Notes under the pieces: model-generated | The model's database searches: none | What the model was told of the DNA's origin: nothing | What the model saw: only the letters and a program-made list of their open reading frames with translations | In this document: piece by piece, positions 29,234-38,443 of the stretch | Layout of the letters: each line of letters begins with the position of its first letter | Position numbering within the stretch: the stretch's first letter is position 1 | Made by a program: the position numbers and the translations under genes | From: Pseudomonadota bacterium | GTDB taxonomy: Bacteria > Pseudomonadota > Gammaproteobacteria > Burkholderiales > Burkholderiaceae_C | Assembly: GCA_021841865.1 (NCBI GenBank) | Contig: JAKCDM010000012.1 | Span: 1 to 49,253, forward strand | Direction of reading: 5' to 3' | DNA length: 49,253 nt

Positions 29234-30589
29234 TCAGGCGCCTTCGACGAGCTGCCGCGCCAGCCGGTTGTGGCGCTCCACCAGCGGCCCCGTGTCGACC
29301 GTGGTCAGGCGCCCGCCATCGACGACCACGCGGCCGTGGATCACGCTGTAGGCGACCTCTCCCGGCTGGCAGAACACCAGCGCCGCGAGCGGGTCGTGCA
29401 AGGCACCGGCAAGTCCCGGGCGCCGCAGGTCGAAGGCGACGAAATCGGCGGCCATTCCGGGCCGCAGCGCGCCGATGTCGTCGCGCCCCAGCACCCGCGC
29501 GCCACCGAGCGTGGCGATTTCCAGCGCCTCGCGCGCGCTCATCGCGCCCGGCCCGGAACCCACGCGCTGCAGCAGCAGCGCCTGGCGCACCTCCCCCAGC
29601 ATCTGCCCGGAATCGTTCGAGGCCGAGCCGTCAACCCCGAGGCCGACGGCCACGCCGGCGTCGCGCATGGCGCGGATCGGCGCGATCCCCGAGGCCAGGC
29701 GCATGTTCGAGCAGGGACAGTGGGCGACTCCGGTGCCGCTGCGCGCGAACAGTTCGATTCCCGCGGCGTCGAGCTGCACGCAGTGCGCGTGCCAGACGTC
29801 GGGACCTACCCAGCCCAGGTCCTGCACGTACTCCGCCGGGCTCATCCCGAAACGCTCGCGACTGTAGGCCACGTCGAGGGCGTTCTCCGCCAGGTGGGTA
29901 TGCATCGAAACCCCGTAGTGGCGCGCCAGCGCCGCCGATTCGCGCATCAGGTCGCGGCTGACCGAGAACGGGGAGCAGGGGGCGACCACCACCCGCAGCA
30001 TCGCGCCAGGCTCGGGGTCGTGGTAGGTCTCGATCAGGCGCTGGGTGTCGCGCAGGATGCTCGCCTCGTCCTCCACCAGCGAGTCGGGCGGCAGTCCGCC
30101 CCGGCTGACCCCCACGCTCATGCTGCCGCGGCTGGCGTGGAAGCGCATGCCGATGCGCGCGGCGGCCTCGATGCTGTGGTCGAGGCGGCAGCCGTTGGGG
30201 TAGAGATAGAGGTGGTCGCTCGATGTGGTGCAGCCCGACAGCAGCAGCTCGGCCATCGCGCTCAGCGTGGACACCTCGACCATCTCCGGGGTGAGTCCGG
30301 CCCAGATCGGGTACAGCGTGCGAAGCCAACCGAAGAGTTCGGCGTCCTGGGCCGCGGCGATCGCGCGGGTCAGGCTCTGGTACATGTGGTGGTGCGTGTT
30401 GACCAACCCCGGGATCACGATGTGCCCGGACAGGTCGATCACCCGGTCAGCCTGCGCCGGCACGCTGGCGCTCGGGCCGACCTGCACGATGCGATGCCCA
30501 TCGACGAGCATGGCGCCGTCGCGGATCTCGCGGCGCTCGCCGTCCATCGTCACCAGCAGCTCGGCGTGCCGGATCGCCAACGTGGCCAT
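29234..30589 (-). CDS. Amidohydrolase, 8-oxoguanine deaminase-like
   Basis: VNTHHHMYQSLTRA, HTHLAEN, VDGSASNDSGQMLGEVRQALLLQR; strong family resemblance to Pa0142-type 8-oxoguanine deaminase. Confidence 0.8.
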   Translation of the reverse strand: MATLAIRHAELLVTMDGERREIRDGAMLVDGHRIVQVGPSASVPAQADRVIDLSGHIVIPGLVNTHHHMYQSLTRAIAAAQDAELFGWLRTLYPIWAGLTPEMVEVSTLSAMAELLLSGCTTSSDHLYLYPNGCRLDHSIEAAARIGMRFHASRGSMSVGVSRGGLPPDSLVEDEASILRDTQRLIETYHDPEPGAMLRVVVAPCSPFSVSRDLMRESAALARHYGVSMHTHLAENALDVAYSRERFGMSPAEYVQDLGWVGPDVWHAHCVQLDAAGIELFARSGTGVAHCPCSNMRLASGIAPIRAMRDAGVAVGLGVDGSASNDSGQMLGEVRQALLLQRVGSGPGAMSAREALEIATLGGARVLGRDDIGALRPGMAADFVAFDLRRPGLAGALHDPLAALVFCQPGEVAYSVIHGRVVVDGGRLTTVDTGPLVERHNRLARQLVEGA

Positions 30590-30609
30590 GATTCGCGCCC
30601 TTCCTCGGC

Positions 30610-31170
30610 TCAGCGTGCGCCCGCGCCGCGCCAGAAGTGGCTGTGCGGCTCGAGCAGCTCCTGCTCGATCTCGGCGAACGGCCCGTGCACCTCGATCGGC
30701 TTCTGGCCGCGTGCGAACACTTCGCGGCAGGGCAGGTCGAAGGTCATGTTCTGCTCGTGGTCGCCGGTCAGGCCCAGCAGCGTGCGCTCGGACGCACCGT
30801 AGACCACCCTGCCGATGTTGGCCCAATACTGGGTGCCGGCGCACATCACGCAGGGCTCGAAGGTCGTGTACAGCGTGCAGCCCCACAGGTAGTCCGGCGC
30901 CAGCTGGCCCGCGGCGATCCTCGCCAGCGTCGACTCGGCGTGCTGAACCGAATCGATGTTGCCCTGCTCGAGCAGCACCGTCGCGTGGTCGGGCGCAACC
31001 AGGATGGCACCGAAGGGATGGTGTCCGAGGGCGAGCGCGCGCAGCGCGACCACGTTCGCATGCCGCAGATGCCGCAGCATCTGCGCGAGCGAAGGAGCGC
31101 CGCCGCGCGCGCGCGGCGCGGCTGCTCCGCGGGCCGTTTCAGCGGCCACCGGGAAGGGTGCCCTGGACAC
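30610..31170 (-). CDS. Cytidine/deoxycytidylate deaminase-fold nucleoside or guanine deaminase
   Basis: HAES...FEPCVMCAGTQYWANIGRVVYG zinc motif. Confidence 0.85.
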   Translation of the reverse strand: MSRAPFPVAAETARGAAAPRARGGAPSLAQMLRHLRHANVVALRALALGHHPFGAILVAPDHATVLLEQGNIDSVQHAESTLARIAAGQLAPDYLWGCTLYTTFEPCVMCAGTQYWANIGRVVYGASERTLLGLTGDHEQNMTFDLPCREVFARGQKPIEVHGPFAEIEQELLEPHSHFWRGAGAR

Positions 31171-32236
31171 CTTCCATGTAGTAGTGCAACTGGTGCAGCT
31201 GGGCGTCCTCTAGGCTGGTGCCGGCCGGTACCACGATCTTGCCGGACTGGTCCTTGATCGGCCCCTCGAATACCGGGTGCTCACCGGAGATGATTCCGGC
31301 GATGCGCTGTTCGAGCACCGTGTGCACCGCGGCTGGGACGGCCGGGTTGAGGCGGGTTAGCGCGATCGACTTCTGCTTCAGCCCGTACCAGACCGAGGCA
31401 TCGCGCTTGAGCGTGCCGTCGAGCACGCCCTGGATCACCTCGGTGTACCGCGGCGTCCAGTTCAGCGCCACCGCGCCGAGCTGCTGCGTCGGGGCGAAGG
31501 TGTGCATGTCGGAATCCCAGCCGAAGGCCCAGACCTTCTTTTCCTCGGCGGCCTGCACCACCGCCGGCGAATCGGAGTTTTGCAGCAACGCGTCGGCGCC
31601 CTGGCTAATCAGGGTCAGCGCGGCCTGGCGTTCCTTGCCCGGGTCGTACCAGGTGCTGATCCAGACCACGTTGGTCGTGACCTTCGGGTTCACACTGCGA
31701 GCCCCATGGTTGAAGGCATTGATGTTGCGCACCACCTCGGGAATCGGGAACGTGGCGACGAATCCGATCTTGTTGGTCCTGGTCATGCTGCCGGCAACGA
31801 TTCCCGCCAGGTAGGCACCCTCGTAGGTACGCACGTCGTATTCGCCGACGTTGGGGGCGGTCTTGTAGCCGGTGGCCTGCTGGAACTCGACGTCGGGGAA
31901 CTGCCGGGCGACCTTGATCACCGAGTCCATGTAACCGAAGGACGTGGCGAAGATCACCTTGTTGCCGGCCATCGCCAGGTCGCGGAACACATGCTCGGAC
32001 TGCGGGCCTTCGGGCACGCTCTCGACGAAGCTGGTCTGCAGCTTTGAGCCGAAGGCCTTGGCCACGGCCCTGCGGCCGAGGTCGTGGGAATAGCTCCAGC
32101 CCACGTCGCCGATCGGCGCGACGTAGACCCAGGCGGCCTTCAGCGGTTCAGCTGCCGAGGCGCGGCCGAGCAAGCCGGGAGCGAACGTGGAGGCGACTCC
32201 CGAAGCGGCGAGTTTGAGGGCAGTACGACGCTGCAT
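31139..32236 (-). CDS. BMP-family ABC transporter substrate-binding protein (second copy)
   Basis: MQRRTALKLAASGVAS (Tat-like) then AAWVYVAPIGDVGWSYSHDLGR, IIFATSFGYMDSV-like, IGFVATFPIPEVVRNINAF. Confidence 0.93.
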   Translation of the reverse strand: MQRRTALKLAASGVASTFAPGLLGRASAAEPLKAAWVYVAPIGDVGWSYSHDLGRRAVAKAFGSKLQTSFVESVPEGPQSEHVFRDLAMAGNKVIFATSFGYMDSVIKVARQFPDVEFQQATGYKTAPNVGEYDVRTYEGAYLAGIVAGSMTRTNKIGFVATFPIPEVVRNINAFNHGARSVNPKVTTNVVWISTWYDPGKERQAALTLISQGADALLQNSDSPAVVQAAEEKKVWAFGWDSDMHTFAPTQQLGAVALNWTPRYTEVIQGVLDGTLKRDASVWYGLKQKSIALTRLNPAVPAAVHTVLEQRIAGIISGEHPVFEGPIKDQSGKIVVPAGTSLEDAQLHQLHYYMEGVQGTLPGGR

Positions 32237-32306
32237 GACACTTCTCCTGGATGGAACGGGTTTGGGGCAAGCGGAAGGGAAACGGGGGATGCGACCGCCG
32301 GCGCGC

Positions 32307-33239
32307 TCAGCCGTCGACGCGAAACGACGAGCCGAGCGAAGCCGGCGAATTCAGACGGATGGTCTGCTTGTCGCGCGAGATCAGCACCAGCACGAGGATG
32401 GTCGCCCAGTACGGCAGCGAGTTCAGCCACTGCGAGGGAATCGCGATGCGCGCCCCCGAGGCCTGAACGAACAACGCTGCGACCATGACGAATCCGAACA
32501 GATAGGCGCCGACCATCAGGCGCACCGGACGCCAGGTCGCGAACACGACCAGCGCACCGGCGATCCAGCCGCGCCCAGCGACCATGCCCTCGACCCACAG
32601 TGGCGTGTAGAACTCGGAAAGAAAGGCTCCGGCCACGCCCGCCATGGCGCCGCCGAAGGCCACCGCGGCGAAGCGGATCGCGATCACCGGGTAGCCGACG
32701 TCGTGCGCAGCCAACGGGGATTCCCCCACCGCGCGCAGCACGAGCCCCCAGCGCGAGCGCATGAGGAACCACTGCACGGCCGCGAACAGTCCCCACGACA
32801 GGTAGACCAGGCTCTGCTGGTCGAACAGGATGCGGCCGAGGATCGGAACGCGGTCGAGCAGCGGAATCGCGATCGAGTGCACCGGCGCGACCGCCATCGA
32901 CTCGTAGTGTTTGCCGATGAAGGCCGACAGGCCTAGGCCGAAGATTGTCAGCGCCAGCCCGGTCGCCGCCTGGTCGGCGAGCAGGGTCAGCGTGGCCACG
33001 CCGAAGGCGAGCGCGAGCAGCGTACCTGCGACCATTGCCATAGCGACGCCGGTCCACACCGAACGGGTGTCGTGGGCGAAGGCGAAGCCGACGACCGCGC
33101 CCACTGCCATCATGCCCTCGATCCCGAGGTTGAGCACGCCGGATCGCTCGACCACGAGTTCGCCGAGCCCGGCGATGACCAGCGGTGTCGCCGCGACGAT
33201 GCACGACGACAGCGTGGAGACGAGAAGGTCTTGGACCAT
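32307..33239 (-). CDS. BMP-type ABC transporter permease
   Basis: VVERSGVLNLGIEGMMAVGAVVGF. Confidence 0.93.
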   Translation of the reverse strand: MVQDLLVSTLSSCIVAATPLVIAGLGELVVERSGVLNLGIEGMMAVGAVVGFAFAHDTRSVWTGVAMAMVAGTLLALAFGVATLTLLADQAATGLALTIFGLGLSAFIGKHYESMAVAPVHSIAIPLLDRVPILGRILFDQQSLVYLSWGLFAAVQWFLMRSRWGLVLRAVGESPLAAHDVGYPVIAIRFAAVAFGGAMAGVAGAFLSEFYTPLWVEGMVAGRGWIAGALVVFATWRPVRLMVGAYLFGFVMVAALFVQASGARIAIPSQWLNSLPYWATILVLVLISRDKQTIRLNSPASLGSSFRVDG

Positions 33240-33253
33240 CGGGAACTCCTGGT

Positions 33254-34345
33254 TCAGCCCTGCGCGCTGCGCCAGGAGACCCAGCGCACGCGGTAGTTGA
33301 TCAGCACGTTGGCCGCCAGCAGGTAGAACAGCAGCAGGCCCTGGAAGATCTGCGAGATGGCTGCCGGCAGGTTCAGCGACACCTGCGCCTGGTAGCCGCC
33401 GAGGTAGAACAGCGCCAGCAGGATGCTCGACAGGAAGATGCCCAGCGGGCTCAGCCGCCCCACGTAGGCGACGATGATCGCGGCAAAGCCGTAGCCCACG
33501 CTGATCTGGTCGGTGAGCTGGCCCATCGGTCCGGTCACCTCGGCCATGCCGGCGATTCCGGCGCAAGCGCCGCTGACGAGCATCGCCACCCAGACCATGC
33601 GCGATGCCGAGAAGCCCGCGTAGCGCGCTGCCGCCTCGGCCTCGCCGGCGACGCGCAGCTTGTAGCCGAGGTAGGAGCGGCTCAGGAACAGATGCGCCGC
33701 CGCCAGCAGCAGCAGCGCGAACGGGAAGGCCAGGGTCAGCCGGGTTCCGTGGACGATGGTTGGAAGCGTGACGCAGGCCGCCAGTGTCGGTGTCTGCGGG
33801 AAGTTCATTCCCTTGGGGTCCTGCATAGGGCCGAACACCAACCAGGACTCGATCAGCTGCGCTGCATACACCAGCATCAGCGAGGTCAGGATGATGTTCG
33901 CGTTGTAACGGGTGCGCAAAAGCGCGGGGATCGCCGCCCAAGCCATTCCGCCGAGCGCGCCCGCGACCATGGTTCCAAACAGCAGCAGGTAGCTCGGCGA
34001 GGCGTAGCTGTTGCCGGCGCCCACGTGCAACGCGAAGGCGGTGGCGGCGACCGCGCCCATCACGTATTGGCCCTCAGCACCGATGTTCCAGATACGCGCG
34101 CGGTAGCACACCGCCAGACCCACGCCACACAGCATCAGAGGGGTCGCCTTGAGCAGCAACTCGGTGACCCCGTACAGCGTGGAGACCGGTGTCACGAAGA
34201 AGGCCTGGAAGCTGGTCCACGGGTTCTTGCCCAGCAGCGCGAACAGCAACAGCCCCGTGGCCACAGTGAGCAGCATGGCAAGGAACGGCGCCGCGTAGAA
34301 CATGGCATTCGACGCACGCGCGCGAGGTTCGAGCCTACACAGCAT
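33254..34345 (-). CDS. BMP-type ABC transporter permease
   Basis: ARIWNIGAEGQYVMGAVAAT; RYNANIILTSLMLVYAAQ. Confidence 0.93.
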   Translation of the reverse strand: MLCRLEPRARASNAMFYAAPFLAMLLTVATGLLLFALLGKNPWTSFQAFFVTPVSTLYGVTELLLKATPLMLCGVGLAVCYRARIWNIGAEGQYVMGAVAATAFALHVGAGNSYASPSYLLLFGTMVAGALGGMAWAAIPALLRTRYNANIILTSLMLVYAAQLIESWLVFGPMQDPKGMNFPQTPTLAACVTLPTIVHGTRLTLAFPFALLLLAAAHLFLSRSYLGYKLRVAGEAEAAARYAGFSASRMVWVAMLVSGACAGIAGMAEVTGPMGQLTDQISVGYGFAAIIVAYVGRLSPLGIFLSSILLALFYLGGYQAQVSLNLPAAISQIFQGLLLFYLLAANVLINYRVRWVSWRSAQG

Positions 34346-35939
34346 GGGGAAACTCCCTGGGATCCGCCGCGCCCGCGTGCGCCAGCGCGCCGGTATCGTC
34401 GCCGGGCTGCGGCCACAACCCACTCATCCACACGCCGATGTCCTCAACGTCGATTTCCGAGGCCTTGCGCGCGGGCGACAGCCTGCCCTTGGCCATGACC
34501 GCGATGCGGTCGCAGATCTCGAACAGCTCCTCGAGCTCCTCGGAAACCACCAGCACCGCGCATCCCTCGTTGCGCAGGTCGATCAGGCTCTGGCGAATGA
34601 AGGCCGCCGCGCCGACATCGACGCCCCAAGTCGGCTGCGCCACTACCAGAAGCTTCGGGCGCTGCAGGATCTCGCGGCCGACGATGTACCTCTGCAGGTT
34701 GCCTCCCGACAACGAGCGTGCCGGCGCATCAGGACCCGGGCAGCGAACGTCGAACCTATCGATGCACTCTACCGAGAAGGCCCGCGCGCGCGCCACACGA
34801 ACCAGGCCGTGGCGGACGAAATCGAGCACGTAGGCGCCGGTGAGAATCGCGTTTTCGGCCAGAGACATGCCTGGAACCGCGCCGCGCCCCAATCGTTCCT
34901 CGGGAACGAAGCACAACCCTAGGCGACGCCTCGCGCCGGGCGACAGGCGCCCCGCCTCACGGCCCATGATGTGCACGGGGAATTTGAGCGCGAACGGCTG
35001 CTCGCCGGAGATGATGCTCAACAGCTCCTGTTGGCCGTTGCCAGAAATTCCGGCGATTCCGACGATCTCTCCGGCATGCACTTCGAGGTGCACGTCGCGC
35101 AGGTCGACTCCGAACTGGTCTTCAGCCTCGCGGTTGACGCCGGACAGGCGAAGCCGCGGCTCCCGGCCCTGCCTAGCCTCGCCGTGCTCGCACACCGGAA
35201 GGTCTCGGCCGATCATCATGCGCGCCAGGCTCTTCGGGGTTTCCTCTGCGGGGCGGCAATGACCGACCACCTTGCCGCCCCGCAGCACGGTAGCGACGTG
35301 ACATACCTCCTGGATCTCGTCGAGCTTGTGGCTGATGTACAGCACGGCGCAGCCTTCCACACTGAGCTTGCGCAGCGTGTCGAACAGGCCGCGCACGGCC
35401 TGCGGCGTGAGCACCGAGGTCGGCTCGTCGAGGATCAGCAGCTTAGGGTTCTGCAGAAGGCAGCGCAGGATTTCCACGCGCTGACGCTCGCCGACCGACA
35501 AGGCATGCACATGGCGCTGCGGCGAAACCGGCAAGTCGTACTTCTGCGACATGAGCTCGATCCGCCGTGCCAGTTCCGGCAGCGGCGGCGCATCGGACAT
35601 GCCGAGCGCGACGTTCTCGCACACGGTCAGGGTCTCGAACAAGCAGAAATGCTGGAACACCATGCCGATTCCCAGCGCACGGGCCTGCGCCGGGCTGTGC
35701 ACGCGCATCTTCTCGCCGCGCCAGAACATCTCCCCGGCGGTGGGCTTGGTGACACCGTAGATCATTTTCATCAGCGTCGACTTGCCCGCGCCGTTCTCAC
35801 CCAGCACTGCGTGAATCTCGCCCTCGGCGACGTCGAGGTCGACACCATCGTTAGCCACCACAGTGGGGTAGATCTTGCAGATGCCATGCAGCCGTAGCAG
35901 GCTGGGCCTGACCGTTGCGTGCTCGCTCACGGGATCCAT
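34335..35939 (-). CDS. BMP-type ABC transporter ATP-binding protein (two ABC domains)
   Basis: [42 protein letters not shown]. Confidence 0.95.
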   Translation of the reverse strand: MDPVSEHATVRPSLLRLHGICKIYPTVVANDGVDLDVAEGEIHAVLGENGAGKSTLMKMIYGVTKPTAGEMFWRGEKMRVHSPAQARALGIGMVFQHFCLFETLTVCENVALGMSDAPPLPELARRIELMSQKYDLPVSPQRHVHALSVGERQRVEILRCLLQNPKLLILDEPTSVLTPQAVRGLFDTLRKLSVEGCAVLYISHKLDEIQEVCHVATVLRGGKVVGHCRPAEETPKSLARMMIGRDLPVCEHGEARQGREPRLRLSGVNREAEDQFGVDLRDVHLEVHAGEIVGIAGISGNGQQELLSIISGEQPFALKFPVHIMGREAGRLSPGARRRLGLCFVPEERLGRGAVPGMSLAENAILTGAYVLDFVRHGLVRVARARAFSVECIDRFDVRCPGPDAPARSLSGGNLQRYIVGREILQRPKLLVVAQPTWGVDVGAAAFIRQSLIDLRNEGCAVLVVSEELEELFEICDRIAVMAKGRLSPARKASEIDVEDIGVWMSGLWPQPGDDTGALAHAGAADPREFPHAV

Positions 35940-36040
35940 GACGTATCTCCCAGGCCATCCAGGCGCGCCTCCGGACGGCGCGGACCCGGCCTCTTCGGTC
36001 CCCTCGAGCCCGCCGCATTCCCGAAGGGAATAAATTTAAA

Positions 36041-36078
36041 GTATACGAAAACAACTCTCGTTGTATACCATGTTAGCA
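36041..36078. promoter_or_regulatory. Candidate operator/promoter element of second BMP operon
   Basis: GTATACgaaaACAACtctcGTTGTATACCATGTTAGCA: inverted ACAAC/GTTGT, two GTATAC palindromes, similarity to TTGTATACATGTTGGC at 18028. Confidence 0.45.
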
Positions 36079-36504
36079 TGGCGCGATCCCGAGTCAACAC
36101 GGTGGGGACACCTGTGCAAGGCCTGACGGCGTCCATGTGCTTAGCACTTGGCGCCCTCGGAGCCCCGGCGCGAACTCACTGCGCTGCGCGTCGCACCGCG
36201 GTGCATCGCGGCCGATTCGGAGCACTACGATGCTCGCACTTGGTGCACACCGTAAGGTGTACGAAGAGATCCCATCACCCGGGCGGAAGTCCGCCCGCAG
36301 GCGCGAACTTCGACCATGACGACAACCAACAGGGGAACGATGCGAACCTGGCGTGAAGGTTCATCCAGGACAAGCAAGGAGCGTGCCGATGGCGCAGCCC
36401 CGTCAGATTTGACGAGACTTGTTGTCGACGCCATCACCCCCGACCCGCCCCCGCAGTCAGGCTCAGCAAACTCGCACGGGCTGGTGTGCCCAGAACCCCT
36501 GTTT

Positions 36505-36871
36505 TCCCCGCAATTGCACGGCGCGGGGCATGTCGGACGCGCCACCGTGCGCCTTCTCAGAATCCCTCCATGCGAGGCGCCATGGATCGACGAGCGCGAG
36601 GACGTATTCGCTGCCTGACAGGAAATGCAACAGCGCAATGGCGGCGAAGATCCGGCGCACATCGAGTGCATCGCGTTCGACGCCCTGCAGGCAGAGGTCC
36701 CCTTGGCGCCATCGGGCGCCCTCTATCGAGGCGCTGGGCTTCGGCGCGCGGCCTCTCGAGCGCTTTGCCTGTCCCGTCGGGGTTGACGCGATCCCGGACA
36801 AGTCTCCTGAATGCATTGCGGTCGCGGTGTGCGCCCAGTTGCTGCAAGTGGCGGGGCGGCGCCGCGCGTGA
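36505..36871 (+). pseudogene. Decayed XdhC-like (xanthine dehydrogenase accessory) fragment
   Basis: QLHGAGHVGRATVRLLRIPPCEAPWIDEREDVFAA*...GEDPAHIECIAFDALQAEVPLAPSGALY in one frame, then RPLERFACPVGVDAIPDKSPECIAVAVCAQLLQV in another; stop codon and internal deletion. Confidence 0.7.
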
Positions 36872-36968
36872 GCTGGCCGGACGTTTTCTTGGCCTGGAAA
36901 TTGCTTGACGTTCCGCGGGGTCGCGCGTTGGCGTACGGTCCCACACAGTTGCGACAGCCGAGACGACG

Positions 36969-38390
36969 ATGCGCAAATTCGACGAGATGACCGAGATCAG
37001 CGGCGCGGTGCGCACCCACTACGCCCCGTACGAAGCCTGGTTGCGGCTCCAGCCGGTCGAGACCATGCAGGCCAAGCGCGAAGAAGCCGAGCTGATCTTC
37101 CGCCGCGTGGGCATCACCTTCGCCGTCTACGGCGACGAGGCCGGCACCGAGCGCCTGATTCCCTTCGACCTGATCCCGCGCATCATTCCGGCTGCCGAAT
37201 GGATCGAGCTGGAAGCCGGGCTGGTGCAGCGCGTGACCGCGCTGAACCGGTTCATTCACGACATCTACCACGAGCAGGACATCCTGCGTGCCGGCATCGT
37301 GCCGCGCGAGCTGGTGCTGGGCAACCGCCAGTTCCGCCCTGAGATGATGGGCGTGAGCATTCCCCACCAGGTCTACGCCCACATCGCCGGGGTCGACATC
37401 GTGCGCGCGCCCGACGCCGATGGCCAGGGCCGCTACTACGTGCTGGAGGACAACCTGCGGGTGCCCTCGGGCGTGAGCTACATGCTGGAGAACCGGCGCA
37501 TGATGATGCGCCTGTTCCCGGACCTGTTCTCCCGCTACCCCATCGCGCCGGTGGCGCGCTACCCGGACATGCTGCTGGAAAAGCTGCGCGACGTCGCCCC
37601 GCAGGGGGTGAGCGATCCGACGGTGGTCGTGCTCACCCCCGGGATGTACAACTCGGCGTATTTCGAGCACGCCTTCCTGGCGCAGCAGATGGGGGTCGAA
37701 CTGGTCGAGGGCCAGGACCTGTTCGTGCGTGACGACTTCGTGTACATGCGCACCACCCAGGGCCCGCAGCGGGTGGACGTGATCTACCGCCGCATCGACG
37801 ACGACTTCATCGATCCGCGGATGTTCCGCGCCGACTCGACGCTGGGTTGCGAAGGCCTCATGGCCGCGTACCGCGCCGGCAACGTGACCCTGGCCAACGC
37901 GGTGGGAACCGGCGTGGCCGACGACAAGTCCATCTACCCCTACGTTCCGGCGATGGTGGAGTTCTACCTGGGCGAGAAGCCCCGCCTGAGCAACGTGCAC
38001 ACCCATCTGTGCCGCGACCCGCAAAGCCTGGACTACGTGCTCGCGCACCTGCCGGAGCTCGTGGTCAAGGAAGTGCACGGCGCCGGCGGCTACGGCATGC
38101 TGGTGGGGCCGGCGGCCACGCGCGCGCAGATCACCAGCTTCGCGGAGAAGCTTCGCGCGCATCCGGAGCAATACATCGCGCAGCCGACCCTGGCCCTGTC
38201 GACGTGTCCCACCTACGTCGAGGCGGGAATCGCGCCTCGCCACATCGACCTGCGCCCCTTCGTGCTCTCGGGCAAGACGGTGAGCATCGCCCCGGGCGGG
38301 CTGACGCGGGTCGCGCTGGCCGAGGGCTCGCTGGTCGTCAACTCATCGCAAGGCGGCGGCACCAAGGACACCTGGGTGCTAGAGCGCTGA
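36969..38390 (+). CDS. Circularly permuted ATP-grasp type 2 protein
   Basis: [67 protein letters not shown]...[13 protein letters not shown]. Confidence 0.95.
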   Translation: MRKFDEMTEISGAVRTHYAPYEAWLRLQPVETMQAKREEAELIFRRVGITFAVYGDEAGTERLIPFDLIPRIIPAAEWIELEAGLVQRVTALNRFIHDIYHEQDILRAGIVPRELVLGNRQFRPEMMGVSIPHQVYAHIAGVDIVRAPDADGQGRYYVLEDNLRVPSGVSYMLENRRMMMRLFPDLFSRYPIAPVARYPDMLLEKLRDVAPQGVSDPTVVVLTPGMYNSAYFEHAFLAQQMGVELVEGQDLFVRDDFVYMRTTQGPQRVDVIYRRIDDDFIDPRMFRADSTLGCEGLMAAYRAGNVTLANAVGTGVADDKSIYPYVPAMVEFYLGEKPRLSNVHTHLCRDPQSLDYVLAHLPELVVKEVHGAGGYGMLVGPAATRAQITSFAEKLRAHPEQYIAQPTLALSTCPTYVEAGIAPRHIDLRPFVLSGKTVSIAPGGLTRVALAEGSLVVNSSQGGGTKDTWVLER

Positions 38391-38443
38391 GTGCGCCGAC
38401 GCGCCCGGCGCCTCGCCCCTGAACCCTTTTCCGGAAGACTCGA

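Noticed and set aside
36074-36356. Small + strand ORF MARSRVNTVGTPVQGLTASMCLALGALG... as a regulator gene
   Set aside because: No HTH or other domain recognisable; likely intergenic/decayed sequence upstream of the xdhC remnant
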